Source of the DNA: Sulfitobacter sp. S190
GTDB taxonomy: Bacteria; Pseudomonadota; Alphaproteobacteria; Rhodobacterales; Rhodobacteraceae
DNA: 64,000 nucleotides
Assembly (NCBI RefSeq): GCF_025141935.1
Contig: NZ_CP081124.1
Coordinates: 1-64,000, forward strand
Direction of reading: 5' to 3'
This document shows positions 1 through 9,800 of the stretch, piece by piece (within the stretch, counting starts at the first letter, position 1; each line of letters starts with the position of its first letter). The position numbers were made by a program, and so were the translations under genes. Below the pieces are notes generated by a model, which saw nothing but the letters and a program-made list of their open reading frames with translations, did not search any database and had not been told where the DNA came from.

Positions 1-967
1 ACATCAGCGTCTCGGAAATGCCGACCGGAACAGCGGTGGCCCCCTCGTCCAGTGACGCACGCACAAAGCCCATCCACCGGTCGATCTGCACACCGTCCTG
101 TGCCAACGCCCCAACCAGAACCGCGGGCCGTCCATTGGCAATCGCCATCTCCTGCGCGGGCGTCCGCATGCCACGCGACAGGGTCGCGATGTCCGACAAT
201 CTTACCGTCGCGCCTTCGGCATTCTGGCGCAAGACCACATCGCCCAACCGGTCGAGCGCCTCGATGGCGCCCGAGATCGTGATGGTCAGATCCACGTCAC
301 TGCTTTGCAACCGGCCTGCCTGAACCTTGCCATCCGCGGCGGTGATACTGCGCGAAATATCCTGCGCGGTCAGGCCAAGCGCTGCCGCCGCCTTGGGGTC
401 GACTTCCACCAACACTTCGTCCTCGGGCTCCCCGAAAAGATCAACCGCACGGGTCGACGGGATCGCCCGCAACCGATCCGCCAGATCATCGGCATGGGCC
501 TGCACGATGGTCAGCGGAACGGTATCGTGGTCAGCCGTCACAGCGACCACAGCGGAATAGGCGGAAATGCCTTCTGCATTGAAATCGGGCGCCTGCACCC
601 CGGCGGGGAACGTCCGGCGCGCGGCCTCTACCGCGTCGCGGGCTTCGGACCAGACCTGTTCGATCGTCGCCGCATCCAACGTCTCCAGAAGCTCGATCGA
701 GACGACGGAAACGCCCGACCGCGACACCGACGTGATCAGATCGACTTCGGCGATGGTGCGCAGTTCTTCCTCGATCTCGGCGGTGACAAGCGTTTCAACC
801 CGCGCCGGATCGGCCCCGGGAAATTGCGTTGTGACCGTGGCGAACAGGTTGGTGATTGTCGGATCTTCCTGCCGCCCCAGCGACAGCATCGACGACAGGC
901 CAGCCGAAATCAGCACCAAGAGGATCAGGGCAACAAGGTGGGGCTGGCGAAAGGTGAGCGTGCGCAT
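1..967 (-). CDS. RND multidrug efflux transporter, N-terminal part (gene runs off the window)
   Basis: Inner-membrane pump subunit of a tripartite RND (AcrB/MexB-like) efflux system driven by proton exchange. Reverse translation from the ATG at 967 gives MRTLTFRQPHLVALILLVLI, a first membrane helix, followed by a periplasmic porter segment. That segment includes SLGRQEDPTITN, FPGADPARVETLVT and a VEVDPKAAAALGLTAQDIS stretch typical of the family. About 322 of roughly 1,000 residues are visible; the stop lies beyond position 1. The start is 2 bp after the stop of the upstream membrane fusion gene, so the two form one operon. No frameshift is seen in the visible part, unlike its operon partner. 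The family call is firm; the substrate is unknown. Confidence 0.9.
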   Translation of the reverse strand, partial: MRTLTFRQPHLVALILLVLISAGLSSMLSLGRQEDPTITNLFATVTTQFPGADPARVETLVTAEIEEELRTIAEVDLITSVSRSGVSVVSIELLETLDAATIEQVWSEARDAVEAARRTFPAGVQAPDFNAEGISAYSAVVAVTADHDTVPLTIVQAHADDLADRLRAIPSTRAVDLFGEPEDEVLVEVDPKAAAALGLTAQDISRSITAADGKVQAGRLQSSDVDLTITISGAIEALDRLGDVVLRQNAEGATVRLSDIATLSRGMRTPAQEMAIANGRPAVLVGALAQDGVQIDRWMGFVRASLDEGATAVPVGISETLM

Positions 968-969
968 CT

Positions 970-2096
970 TCACGCCCCCTCGGCCAGCATACGCACCTCT
1001 TGGCCGGGCACGACCCGGTGCGCGCCGGTGCGGATCAGCGCCGCGCCCTCGGCGAATGTGCCGCGCACATAGGCGCGGTCCGTTTGCGCATGCAGCACCT
1101 CGACATCCGCCGTGCGGACGATGCCATCCTCCACGACCAGCACGCTCCAGATGCTGCCCGAGCCCTGCTGCAACGCATCAACCGGCACCCAGGTCCCCCG
1201 CGCCGCCACCTCCGTTTGCAAAATCAGCGTGGCCGTCTGCCCGAACGTGGCCGCGGTCAGCGTGTCGATCTCGAAAAGCGCCGTCCGTGTCCGCGTGACC
1301 GGGTCAACATCCGGCCGGACCCGGCGCAGGGTCACGTCGTGCATCCGGCCGCCGATTTCGACCTGCGCCGCACCAAGCGCATCGACCGACACGTCCAGCG
1401 GCAACCCCACCCGCACCAACGGCTTGCGCGTCCACGAGCGTCAGCACCATCTGTCCGGGGCTGAGGGTTTCGGTAATTTCGACCGTTTGCGCCCCGACGC
1501 GCCCGTCAAACGGGGCCAGCATGACCGATTTTTCCAGATTAATGCGCACTGTGTTCAACGCGGCGTCGACTTCCGCGATGCGGCTTTGCAATTCGTCGCG
1601 GTTCGCGAGCGCCTGATCCAGCGTTTCCTGGCTGGAGAACCCTTCGTCGCGCAAGTCACGCGCGCGGATCAGACGCGTCTCGGCAAAGCCCAACTGCGCG
1701 AGGATCGCCGCGCGGCTCGCGCTCAGCCTGCCCTCCTCCGCTTCCAACAGCGCCGTATCCAGACGGGCAACAACCTGCCCTTCGTCGACACTGTCGCCTT
1801 CCTCCACGGCGAGATAGGCAAGCCGCCCGGACAGTTCGAAGGACAAGGCCGCCTGCGTGCCGGATTCGATCTGCCCGATGAAACGCCGCCCCGTGGTGTA
1901 TCCGTCCTCGAACGCCACCCGCTCTACCGCGACGGGCGTCTTTTCGGCGGCTTCCGGCGCGGGCTGGCCATCCGCACGCTGCGCCAGCATCGCCGCACCA
2001 AAGACAACGCAGGCCAGCGCGCCCGCCACGATCGAAAGCGTGCCGACGATCGTCATCCCCCGGCGCAGTAGGGTTGGCTTTTGCGTTCTGTGTCAT
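970..2096 (-). pseudogene. RND efflux membrane fusion protein, frameshifted
   Basis: Periplasmic adaptor (MFP, HlyD/AcrA family) of the adjacent RND pump. The reading frame is broken twice. The ATG at 2096 starts MTQNAK and leaves frame at a T4 run (A4 in the gene) at 2079-2082; dropping one base restores PTLLRRGMTIVGTLSIVAG, an N-terminal membrane anchor. The second break is near 1421-1430, where the frame ending LTLVDAQ must shift by one base to continue as KPLVRVGLPLDVS down to the stop at 970. Removing both extra bases leaves exactly 375 codons (374 residues), a normal MFP length. The lipoyl/hairpin part and beta-barrel part are both recognisable. It is either a recent pseudogene or a locally misread consensus. 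Confidence 0.85.
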
Positions 2097-2112
2097 GGTC
2101 CATCCTCTCGCG

Positions 2113-2150
2113 ATGTTAGAGGCTCTAACATATGTTAGATGCTCTTACTT
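2113..2150. promoter_or_regulatory. Tandem TetR-type operators between the efflux operon and its regulator
   Basis: Positions 2113-2131 read ATGTTAGAGGCTCTAACAT, a perfect 9-bp palindrome around one central base. It is followed directly (2132-2150) by an imperfect second copy beginning ATGTTAGA and keeping the CTCT core. The pair lies in the intergenic space between the divergent tetR-like gene and the efflux operon, where a TetR repressor of an RND pump normally binds. Binding by the adjacent regulator is inference. Confidence 0.75.
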
Positions 2151-2185
2151 TGACAAGAGTTACGATGTTTGAAAGAGATTGGATC

Positions 2186-2804
2186 ATGAAAAAATCCGAA
2201 GCACCCGTAAAAAGAAGCGGCTACCACCACGGTGATTTGCGCGCCCAGCTGATCGAGGCGACGCGTATTCTCGTCGAGGAAAAAGGACCCGATAACTTTC
2301 GGTATCGCAGGCCTGCAGGCTCGCGGGTGTATCGACCGCCGCACCCTACAAGCACTTCAAGGACAAGACAGAAATGCTGCGCGAAGTGGCGATGGCGGGC
2401 ATGACGCGCCAGTCGGAACAGATGTTCACCGCGCTGGCCCCCCTGCCCGAAGGCTCGCGCGCGCGCATCATCGCGCTGGGGCGTGTCTATATCAACTTTG
2501 CCACCACGGAACCCGGCGTGTTTCGGCTGATGTTCACTTGGCCCGGCGATACCGATGATGACGCCGAACTGCACAGTCTGGGCGATTCGAAGTATGAATT
2601 CGTGCAGATGGAAGTCGCCAAATGCCGCGGCAGCGACACCATCGAGGATCAGGACATCGAAAAGGCCCTTCTTGCTGTGGAGCTTCGTGCACGGGCTGTC
2701 ATTTCTGACAATCGACGGGGCCCTGGACCAATGATAAATTACCCGCTGATCTCGAAGCACTGCTCGACGTGATCGCAGAACGGATCGTGCCCGAAGCGAA
2801 CTGA
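2186..2804 (+). pseudogene. TetR/AcrR-family efflux regulator, triply frameshifted
   Basis: Divergent local repressor of the RND operon. From the ATG at 2186 the frame reads MKKSEAPVKRSGYHHGDLRA, then breaks at the TTT near 2297-2299. With one more T the frame becomes SVSQACRLAGVSTAAPYKHF, the helix-turn-helix and YKHF signature of TetR proteins. A second break near 2674 (one extra base) restores LWSFVHGLSFLTIDGAL, and a third near 2730 restores NDKLPADLEALLDVIAERI up to the TGA at 2802-2804. The corrected length is 206 codons (205 residues), normal for the family. As read, no complete repressor can be made. It is a decayed gene or clustered sequence errors. Confidence 0.85.
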
Positions 2805-2811
2805 CGCCGCT

Positions 2812-3111
2812 CTAGTCCGCGAGCAACGCCTGCCAATCCGTCCGGTTGTGCAATACCCGAATGATTTCCAGAACGTCCGCTTCATTGCGGTACAGGATCA
2901 GATGGCGGCGGTAGGGATGCAGGCGCAACGGCGGCGTGAATTCGACGCGCAGCCGCGCCATATCGGGATACTGGGCCAGCAGCGTAAACACCCCGTCCAG
3001 CCCGCCGAGATAGGAGACCGCCTGCGCCCTGCCCCATCTATCTTCGGTGAAGCTCCAGATTTCGTCAAGGTCGCCCAACGCACGTGGCCGTAGCGCAAGC
3101 CGCAGGCTCAC
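2812..3111 (-). CDS. parE: ParE/RelE-family toxin
   Basis: A 99-residue toxin of the ParE/RelE fold; ParE members poison DNA gyrase, RelE members cleave mRNA on ribosomes. It starts MSLRLALRPRALGDLDEIWS and holds the family's L-x-EI-W near the N-terminus and a YRRHLILYR strand near the C-terminus. The start codon is GTG, sharing GTGA with the stop of the upstream antitoxin gene, so the two are translationally coupled. Length is typical of ParE. The ParE rather than RelE call rests mainly on the ParD-type partner. Toxin-antitoxin pairs are common stabilisers of plasmids, which fits the replication module in this window. Confidence 0.85.
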   Translation of the reverse strand: MSLRLALRPRALGDLDEIWSFTEDRWGRAQAVSYLGGLDGVFTLLAQYPDMARLRVEFTPPLRLHPYRRHLILYRNEADVLEIIRVLHNRTDWQALLAD

Positions 3112-3341
3112 CCGTCGGTCTTTGTGCGCAAATAGGCCTGCATGTCGAACGGCACGGCAGCGCCGCTTTGCACCCCTTCGTCCGCGCGCGCCTGAAGGTT
3201 TTCAATCGCGTCCGTCCGCTCCTGATCCCGGCGGATCAGGTCGCGCACATAGTCGCTGACATTGCTGTAGCGCCCGTCGCGGGTGCGGTCCTCGACCCAT
3301 GATTTCATGGGATCCGGCAAAGAGACGTTCATCGTGGCCAT
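3108..3341 (-). CDS. parD: ParD-family antitoxin
   Basis: A 77-residue antitoxin starting MATMNVSLPDPMKSWVEDR. The N-terminal ribbon-helix-helix (strand MNVSLP, then SNVSDYVRDLIRR) is the DNA-binding part; the C-terminal half (DEGVQSGAAVPFDMQAYL) should wrap the toxin. I chose the ATG at 3341 because it aligns with the ParD N-terminus and because the palindromic operator begins exactly there. The gene overlaps the toxin start by 4 bp. It should neutralise the toxin and repress its own promoter. Confidence 0.88.
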   Translation of the reverse strand: MATMNVSLPDPMKSWVEDRTRDGRYSNVSDYVRDLIRRDQERTDAIENLQARADEGVQSGAAVPFDMQAYLRTKTDG

Positions 3342-3361
3342 GCACCCAACCTGGGGTGCAT
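3340..3361. promoter_or_regulatory. ParD autoregulatory operator
   Basis: Perfect inverted repeat ATGCACCC-N6-GGGTGCAT. One arm overlaps the parD start codon and the other lies just upstream. Ribbon-helix-helix antitoxins typically bind such palindromes at their own promoter, so this is the likely site of ParD or ParDE autorepression. The repeat is seen directly; binding is inferred. Confidence 0.8.
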
Positions 3362-3393
3362 GGCAAAGTTTGTCAATGTCGCCGCTCCGCAAA

Positions 3394-6300
3394 TCAGAAC
3401 TTCGCGATGAAGTTCACGAATACGCCCTCGTCGTCATAGGTCAAATCCGTCAGATCGTCGGAAAAAACGCCCCGAGTTATACCCGATCCCCAGCTTCACG
3501 TTCTGGCCGACATGGCGATAGACGGCGCCCAGCACACCGTATTCTTTCAACTCCGCATCCGTCGCCTCGAGGTAGCGCCCTTCGACCAGCAGATCCCATT
3601 TGTGCGTCAGGTGATAGCGCGCGTTCACGACCGCGAGATAGGCATCGTTGTCGGCCAGAGCGATATCCTCGTCCGGCGCGGATTCGCCCCAGCGGCCACC
3701 GATCTTGCCACCGATGGTCCAGGTCTCGTTCAGATCGTAATCCGCATCCAGCGACAGCACATGGCTTTTCTGGCGCGGTCCGCGTTCTGTCGTCCCGTCA
3801 AGCTCTTGGCCGATGCTGTCCCTCAGATACCGGTATTTGAACAGCACGTTCAGACGGTCGTTATCCACCGGCCGGAAGGCATAGCCCACCTGCGCATCGA
3901 CGTATTCGCCGGTCAGCAACGAGCTGTTGTCGGTGTCCGTATCGGCATAGTCCAGCGACAAAAGCACCCGCTGGCGTTCGTCGATCTTGTAGCGGGCCGA
4001 GGACACGAAAAGGAACGCGTCGCTGTCGCGGTTGGTGCCCGACGTCTCGCCCCGGTCGCGCCGGAATTCGGCACGGGCGCGGGCGGACAATCCGTTTTCG
4101 CTCTCGTAGCGCAGACCAAGCGACAGCGCCTTGCGGTCAAAATCCCCGTTGTCGAAGTCGCGGATTTCCCCGTACTCGAAGCTGCTCGACAGCGTCAGCG
4201 CCTCGGTGGTGCGGTATTCCACGCCGTAGGTGCTGGTCAGCGCCTTGTAGTTGCCAAACAGGTCATAGGTATTCTCGGCATAGACATCGACGTCCTCATG
4301 CAGACGGCGGCGCCCGCCCACCACGTATTGGCCGCGGTCCCGACCAACCAGATCGGCCCCGCTGAATTCACGGCCCGGGTCCAGCTTGTAGCCGAAGTAC
4401 GTGGAGTTGTTTTCGTCCTTTTCATACGTCAGCAACGCGGTGCCCGCAGACCCCAACGATCCTTCCGAGACTTCGCCCTCGAAGGTCCAGTGCTCGGCGA
4501 AGCGGTAGCGGACCCCGACGCCCGCGCGGTTGTTTTCTTCCAGTCCGCCGGACCGCTCGATCGTGCCCTGCCCATAGACATACCACGCAAAATCATCACT
4601 TTCGGTAAAGGTCGCACGCACTGCCACATCCGTGCGGCTGCCGTTTTCGTCGTCATCGCCCCCCGGTTCGTTACGGTCCAGATGCTCGGCCCCGAAATCA
4701 AGCCGCACCCGATCGCTCAGCAGATAGGTAAGCTCGGCACCGCCCTCGCGTTTGCGCGCGCCATCGTCATCCTCGAAACTGTCGAAATAGAGCCGGTAGG
4801 CCAGCCGTTCGGACGCCTCGATATCGACGGACACGCCCCACAGCTCCTCATCGACGCGGGTTTCGTAGTCAAGCGAGCTGAACCCCGCGTCGCGCCGCTC
4901 GAAATAGGCCGCGAAGGTGCCCGGCGTCTGCAACCCGACGTCCGCGAAATCCACCTGCACCCGCGCCGCATATGCCGATCCGGTGCCGTCCTCGACACCC
5001 GCCGACGGGTCGCTCTCAACAATAAGCCCGCCGTCCGCCGAAAATGTGCTGCCAAATCCCGGTCCCTCGGTTTCGGCGTATTCCAGTTCCAGAAAGCTGC
5101 GTTCGCTCAGCTCATACAGCAGATCGACCGACTGGGCCGTCTGGTCGGCGATATCGGTCTGCTCGACGATCCCGGTATAGCCCAGCCGCACCGTGTCGCT
5201 GACCCAGGCCTCCGCCCGCCCGCCATAGCTGTAGCCATCCACATCGCCCACCGCGGGCGTGTATTCGTAATTGGCCACCAGCAGCACGTCGTATTCGCCA
5301 CCCGGCTGAGTGACGACCGTTCCCGCCGCCGCCGATCCGCTGAGCGGTTCGGTCAGGACAATCGTGCCTTGCAGGTAATTGATCCGGTAATCGCGCCCCG
5401 CGACCAACGTCCGGCTGTCGACAACGCGCCCCGAATCGCGGTCGCGCAACTTGATGCTGAGCGTCTCGGTATCGACCGAAATATCCTGCCGTTGCAGAAA
5501 ATAGACCGATCCGCCGGTGCCCAGAAACGTATCGCGTCCGGGCAGGTTGTCGGGATTGGCCGCATAGGCTTCGACCGAAACCTGCGACTGACCACGCGTC
5601 GTGGTCTGGGGGCTGCGGTACACACCCTGCGCGCCATACAGCGTACGCTCGTTGCGCAGGTAATACCCGCCCGACACCGTCGCCTTGTAATTGCCCCACA
5701 TGATGTGGCTGCCGTTCTTTTCGGCCCGCAGGAAGAACTTGCCGTCGGTGGGCGCGCCTTCCTCAAAGGTGCTGTCATCGCCGTATTCGGGATAGGCATC
5801 CTCGCGCTGCAACCGCAGCAGCACGTTGTAGGGGTCTTTTTCATCCAGATCGCGGAACAGGTCCGACAGATCGTCCTCGCCGGTATCGACCGATCCGGTC
5901 AGGATCCAGCCGTTCTGCGTCTTGCCCTTGGCATAGCCCGCGATCCGGCCATAGGTGAAGGTTCTGTCATACTCTTCGCCGCCCGCGCCCTCGACACCAC
6001 CCTCCAGCCTGCGACCTGCCGTCAGATCAATAATGCCGGTATAGAACCACTCGGCGCGCGGAATGAAGATGTCGCGCTCGACATAGGTGTCCTCGCCCGC
6101 GCCATCGACCTGCACGATCACCGACTGGTCGCCGGCGGGCAAAATGCGCTGCAAGACAAAGGTACCGTCGGGATCGGGCCGTACCTCTTCGCCCAGCGTG
6201 TTGACCACCGCACCGCGCCGGACATCGCTGCCGCTGACAGTCACGGCACCGCCGTAAACAGGAATGCGCCGGATGCCGCCCGCGTCCTCGCCCAACTCGG

Positions 6301-6856
6301 GCGGCGGCGCATCAAGGTCGGTATCACCCACCACGTCGATGGGCCGGATCGGCAAGGGCCGTGTTTCGTCAAACCGGCCTTGCGCATCATAGACGCGGTA
6401 GACCATGACCAACCCGTTGTCCTCGCTCTGCGGCAGGCGGACGGACGCATCGCCATTGGCGTCGATCGGCGCGGTGGCAACCACACGCGGCCCCCCGCGT
6501 GCGGCCGTGTCGATCACACGGATTTCGCCGCGGGTGACATACGCGGGATAGTTCATCTGGCTGCGAACCTGCATCACGTCACCCGCACGCGGTGTGCGTT
6601 CGTTGGTGATGATCGCGTTCAGACGCGGCTCCACCTCCAGCCCGTCGAACTGGACCCGCAGTTTGGCGCGCTCCAGCACGCGGTCCTCGCGGGCCTTCGG
6701 CGTCGACAGGCGCGGATCACCCGCAACGGTCTGGCCATCGATGGAAATGCTGAAACCTGCACCGTCCTGCGCGTGGCCTTGGGCGGCGACACTGATTGCG
6801 ATAGCCGAAGCACCGGTCAGGGCCAACATGCGGGGTGATCTTGCTGTCATCCTCAT
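3394..6856 (-). CDS. Large outer-membrane beta-barrel protein partnered with the DUF11 giant (C-terminal frameshift)
   Basis: Signal peptide at residues 1 to about 29 (ALTGASAIAISVAAQGHAQ), then an Ig-like region to about residue 290. The rest, to the C-terminus, is a long beta-rich part with alternating polar and aromatic strands, typical of a large outer-membrane barrel. I prefer the ATG at 6856, which has GAGG 9 bases upstream; a GTG at 6871 overlaps the stop of the giant gene (GTGA). The uncorrected frame ends at 3434 as RFFRRSDGFDL. Removing one A from the A6 run at 3462-3467 gives FSDDLTDLTYDDEGVFVNF and a terminal KF at 3394, the aromatic end expected for Bam-inserted barrels. The length is then 1,153 residues. 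I cannot name a family; secretion or anchoring of the giant is inference from the gene pair. Confidence 0.7.
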
Positions 6857-6867
6857 TTTCTTGTCCC

Positions 6868-9800
6868 TCACCGTTTCTTCGTCACGGTTTTTTCAATCGT
6901 TAATTTGTAACTGCCCCGCCCGCGCCAGCGTTTGCGGATCGCTTTTTCCATGGCGCGCAGTCGGGCGCGGCCCAGCGTCGGGTCTTCTCCGGGATCGAGC
7001 AGATAGGTCAGATGCAGGATCGACGGTGTCTGCGCAATCTGGCCCACCAACCCGTCAATCGCGCCCGCCAGATTGGCCTGCGGTTCGGTGCCGCCATTGG
7101 CGAACGCACTGCGCGTCAGGTCGATGTCCACCACCCGGCCCAGCCGCGCACCGAAGTTCAGCTTGGCGAATTTACCGGCCGTCAGCCGGACCACACGGGG
7201 GTTTTCGGTCGTCACACGGTAGCCGGTGGGCAAGGTGCGCGTGTCCAGCTTGAGCATGAAGTTCGACCCGATGTTGCGCGGCAGCGCGGCACACGGCAGC
7301 GAATAGCGCCCGTGCTCGTCCGTGGTGATCAAGATGCCGTCCGGCGTTACCAGCCGCACGCCCGGTATGCCCGGCTCCGACTGGTCCTCGCGGGCGGGTG
7401 CGCGGTCCAGCTTGCCGAATTTGCCGCCGCCCACATAGCTGTCCTCGATGATCGGATCGCGCAAGGTGCCCGGCCCGTCCTGATAGCCGTTGCCGTTGCG
7501 GTCGTTGAACACGCGGCCAATCACGTCCGAGCAATCGAACACATGCTCGGGATCGATCCGCACGTCCGCCGTGGCCACGTTCGACACGACCCGGCCAAAG
7601 CTGTTTTCGGCAAAGGCGCGGTTGGTCCGCTTGCCGAATTCGCCGGTGCGCGCAACCCTTGCCGCAAAGGTGATCACCACCGTTTCGCCCGCCGCCAGAT
7701 CATCGCGCCACTCAAGGCGCCGAGCCTCGGACGCAGGCGCCGCCGCAATACCGTTCACACGCGCAGTGCCCGGTGTGAACAGCAATCCCGCGGGCAGGCG
7801 GTCGACAAACCGCGCGCCGTTGATGTCCAGTTCGGTATTATTGGTGAAGGACAGGATATAGTTGATCGTCTCGCCAAAGACAGCCGTGCTGCGGTCCGCG
7901 GTTTTGGTGGCGACCACATCCGCCAGACCGTCACAGGCACGGATCGGGATGTTGTTGCCGATGATGAACGGATCGCCCGCCGCGATTGTAAAGCTGGTGT
8001 AGAACGGATTGCCCGCCGCCGTCCCATCCGCAAGCAGCCCCGTCTCTCCTGCCGGACCCGATCCGATCACACCGGGATTAGACGGCAGCAGGCTGGTCAA
8101 GTCGAGGTTGCCAAGGCTCACCCGCGCGGTCGAGGCCACGGTATCTTCGGGATAGGTCAGCCCGAGCGTATAGGTTCCGGGTTCGGTCACGAAGAACTGG
8201 TAATTGCCCTCCCGGCCGTCCGCGATGATGGTGATCGGACCGCTCGATCCGACACCGCTCTGCGTTACGCCATTGCCACTGACGCTGATGCGTCCACCGG
8301 TCAGAAGCCGCCCGTCGTCCTCGCAATAGAAACTGCCCGTGGGGTCATAGTCGAACCGGTCGGCGATACCATCGTCGTCGCGGTCGCCCGTGGGCGATTC
8401 CAGCCGGTCGGGGATGCCGTCACCGTCCTGGTCCGTGGTCTCGACCACGACATCGCCTTGCGTGACCTCAAGCAACTGTTGCGACACGACGCCGGCGGTG
8501 TTGGGCGCGCCGGGCTGGCCGGTGGCCGTGTTGTAAACAACGCTCAGCGTGACAACCCCCGTCGCCCCGGGCGCGAGCGTGGCATCCCCGGCCAACAGGT
8601 TGATGTCACTCGATCCGTTGAACCCCGCATTGGGGCTGCCGCCGTCAAAGCCCGACAGGCTGATCTGGGGCGGATAGCTCTGGGCCAGCAACGTGGCCGG
8701 CGCAAGGAACGCCACCAGATCATCACTCACCTGAATGGCGTTCTGCGTGATGTTGCCGGTGTTCGTGACGGTGATGTCAAATGTGGTGCGCAGCACGGTG
8801 GGGAACAGGAACTCGATGTCACCCGCGACCGTCTTTTCGATGTCGAAACTCGGCAAGGGGACGACAGGCGTCACAGTCGGATCGTCGTCGCCTTCGCCAT
8901 CGTCATCCGACACATCCTGCAGGGTGCCACCGGTCGGCGTGGCCGCCGTGCCGGTGATGGTGTTGACCACGCCGCCCGCATCGATGTCGTCCTGCGTCAG
9001 CTCCAGCGTCGCGGCATAGCGCGCGGTTTCACCGGGCTGCAGCTGGCCCTCGGGGGACGGCACGTCGGCATTTTCGTTGCCCACGAACTCCAGCGCCAGC
9101 GCCCGCGCGTTCTCGCCCTCCAGATCGGTCAGACTGTCGGTCAGCGCCACGGCGCTCAGCGTGACGTTGCCGGTGTTGGTGGCCGTGATGTCATAGCGGA
9201 CACTGTCGCCCGCCCGCTCGCCCACTTCGGGCGCAGTCTTGACGATGCGCAAACCGGGTTCCAGCACGATCTGCAGCTCTGTCGGATCATCGGTCAGGTT
9301 GCCGTCGGTTTCGATCCCGTCGTTGGACACCCCGATAACCGCCGCCTGTCGCACGTCGAGCCCACGCACCAGCGCCGAGTTGGCCAGCCCTCCTGCGTCG
9401 ATATCGTCCTGCGCCAGCACATAGTTCACACGCCAGCGGGCCGTCTGCCCCGGTGACAGCGTGGCGGGCACGTCAAACGGCTCTGCCGTGGCAGGAACGC
9501 TCGTGCCGTCCGCCCGCGTCATGCTGTCGTCCGCCCTCAGCCCGTTGATGTCCTGATTTCCGGTGTTGAGTGCTGTGATCTCGAAAACCACCGTGTCGCC
9601 GACCATGTTGCCCGTCTGCAGCACGGTCTTTTCAACGTAAAGGCCCGCCTCGGTTGCCACGGTAAATTCGGTCACGTCCGATTGGGTCTCCCCGTCCGTG
9701 TCGATGCCATCGTCCGACACATCGGTGACCGGCGCGTTCTCTGGGTCGATCGCGCTGACCTGCACCTGATTGCGCAGCCCGCCCGCGTTGAGGTCCTGCT

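Noticed and set aside
3512..6838. A long open frame (about 1,108 codons) antisense to the barrel gene
   Set aside because: The composition is low-complexity and shows no family; long antisense frames are expected opposite GC-rich genes with strong third-codon bias.
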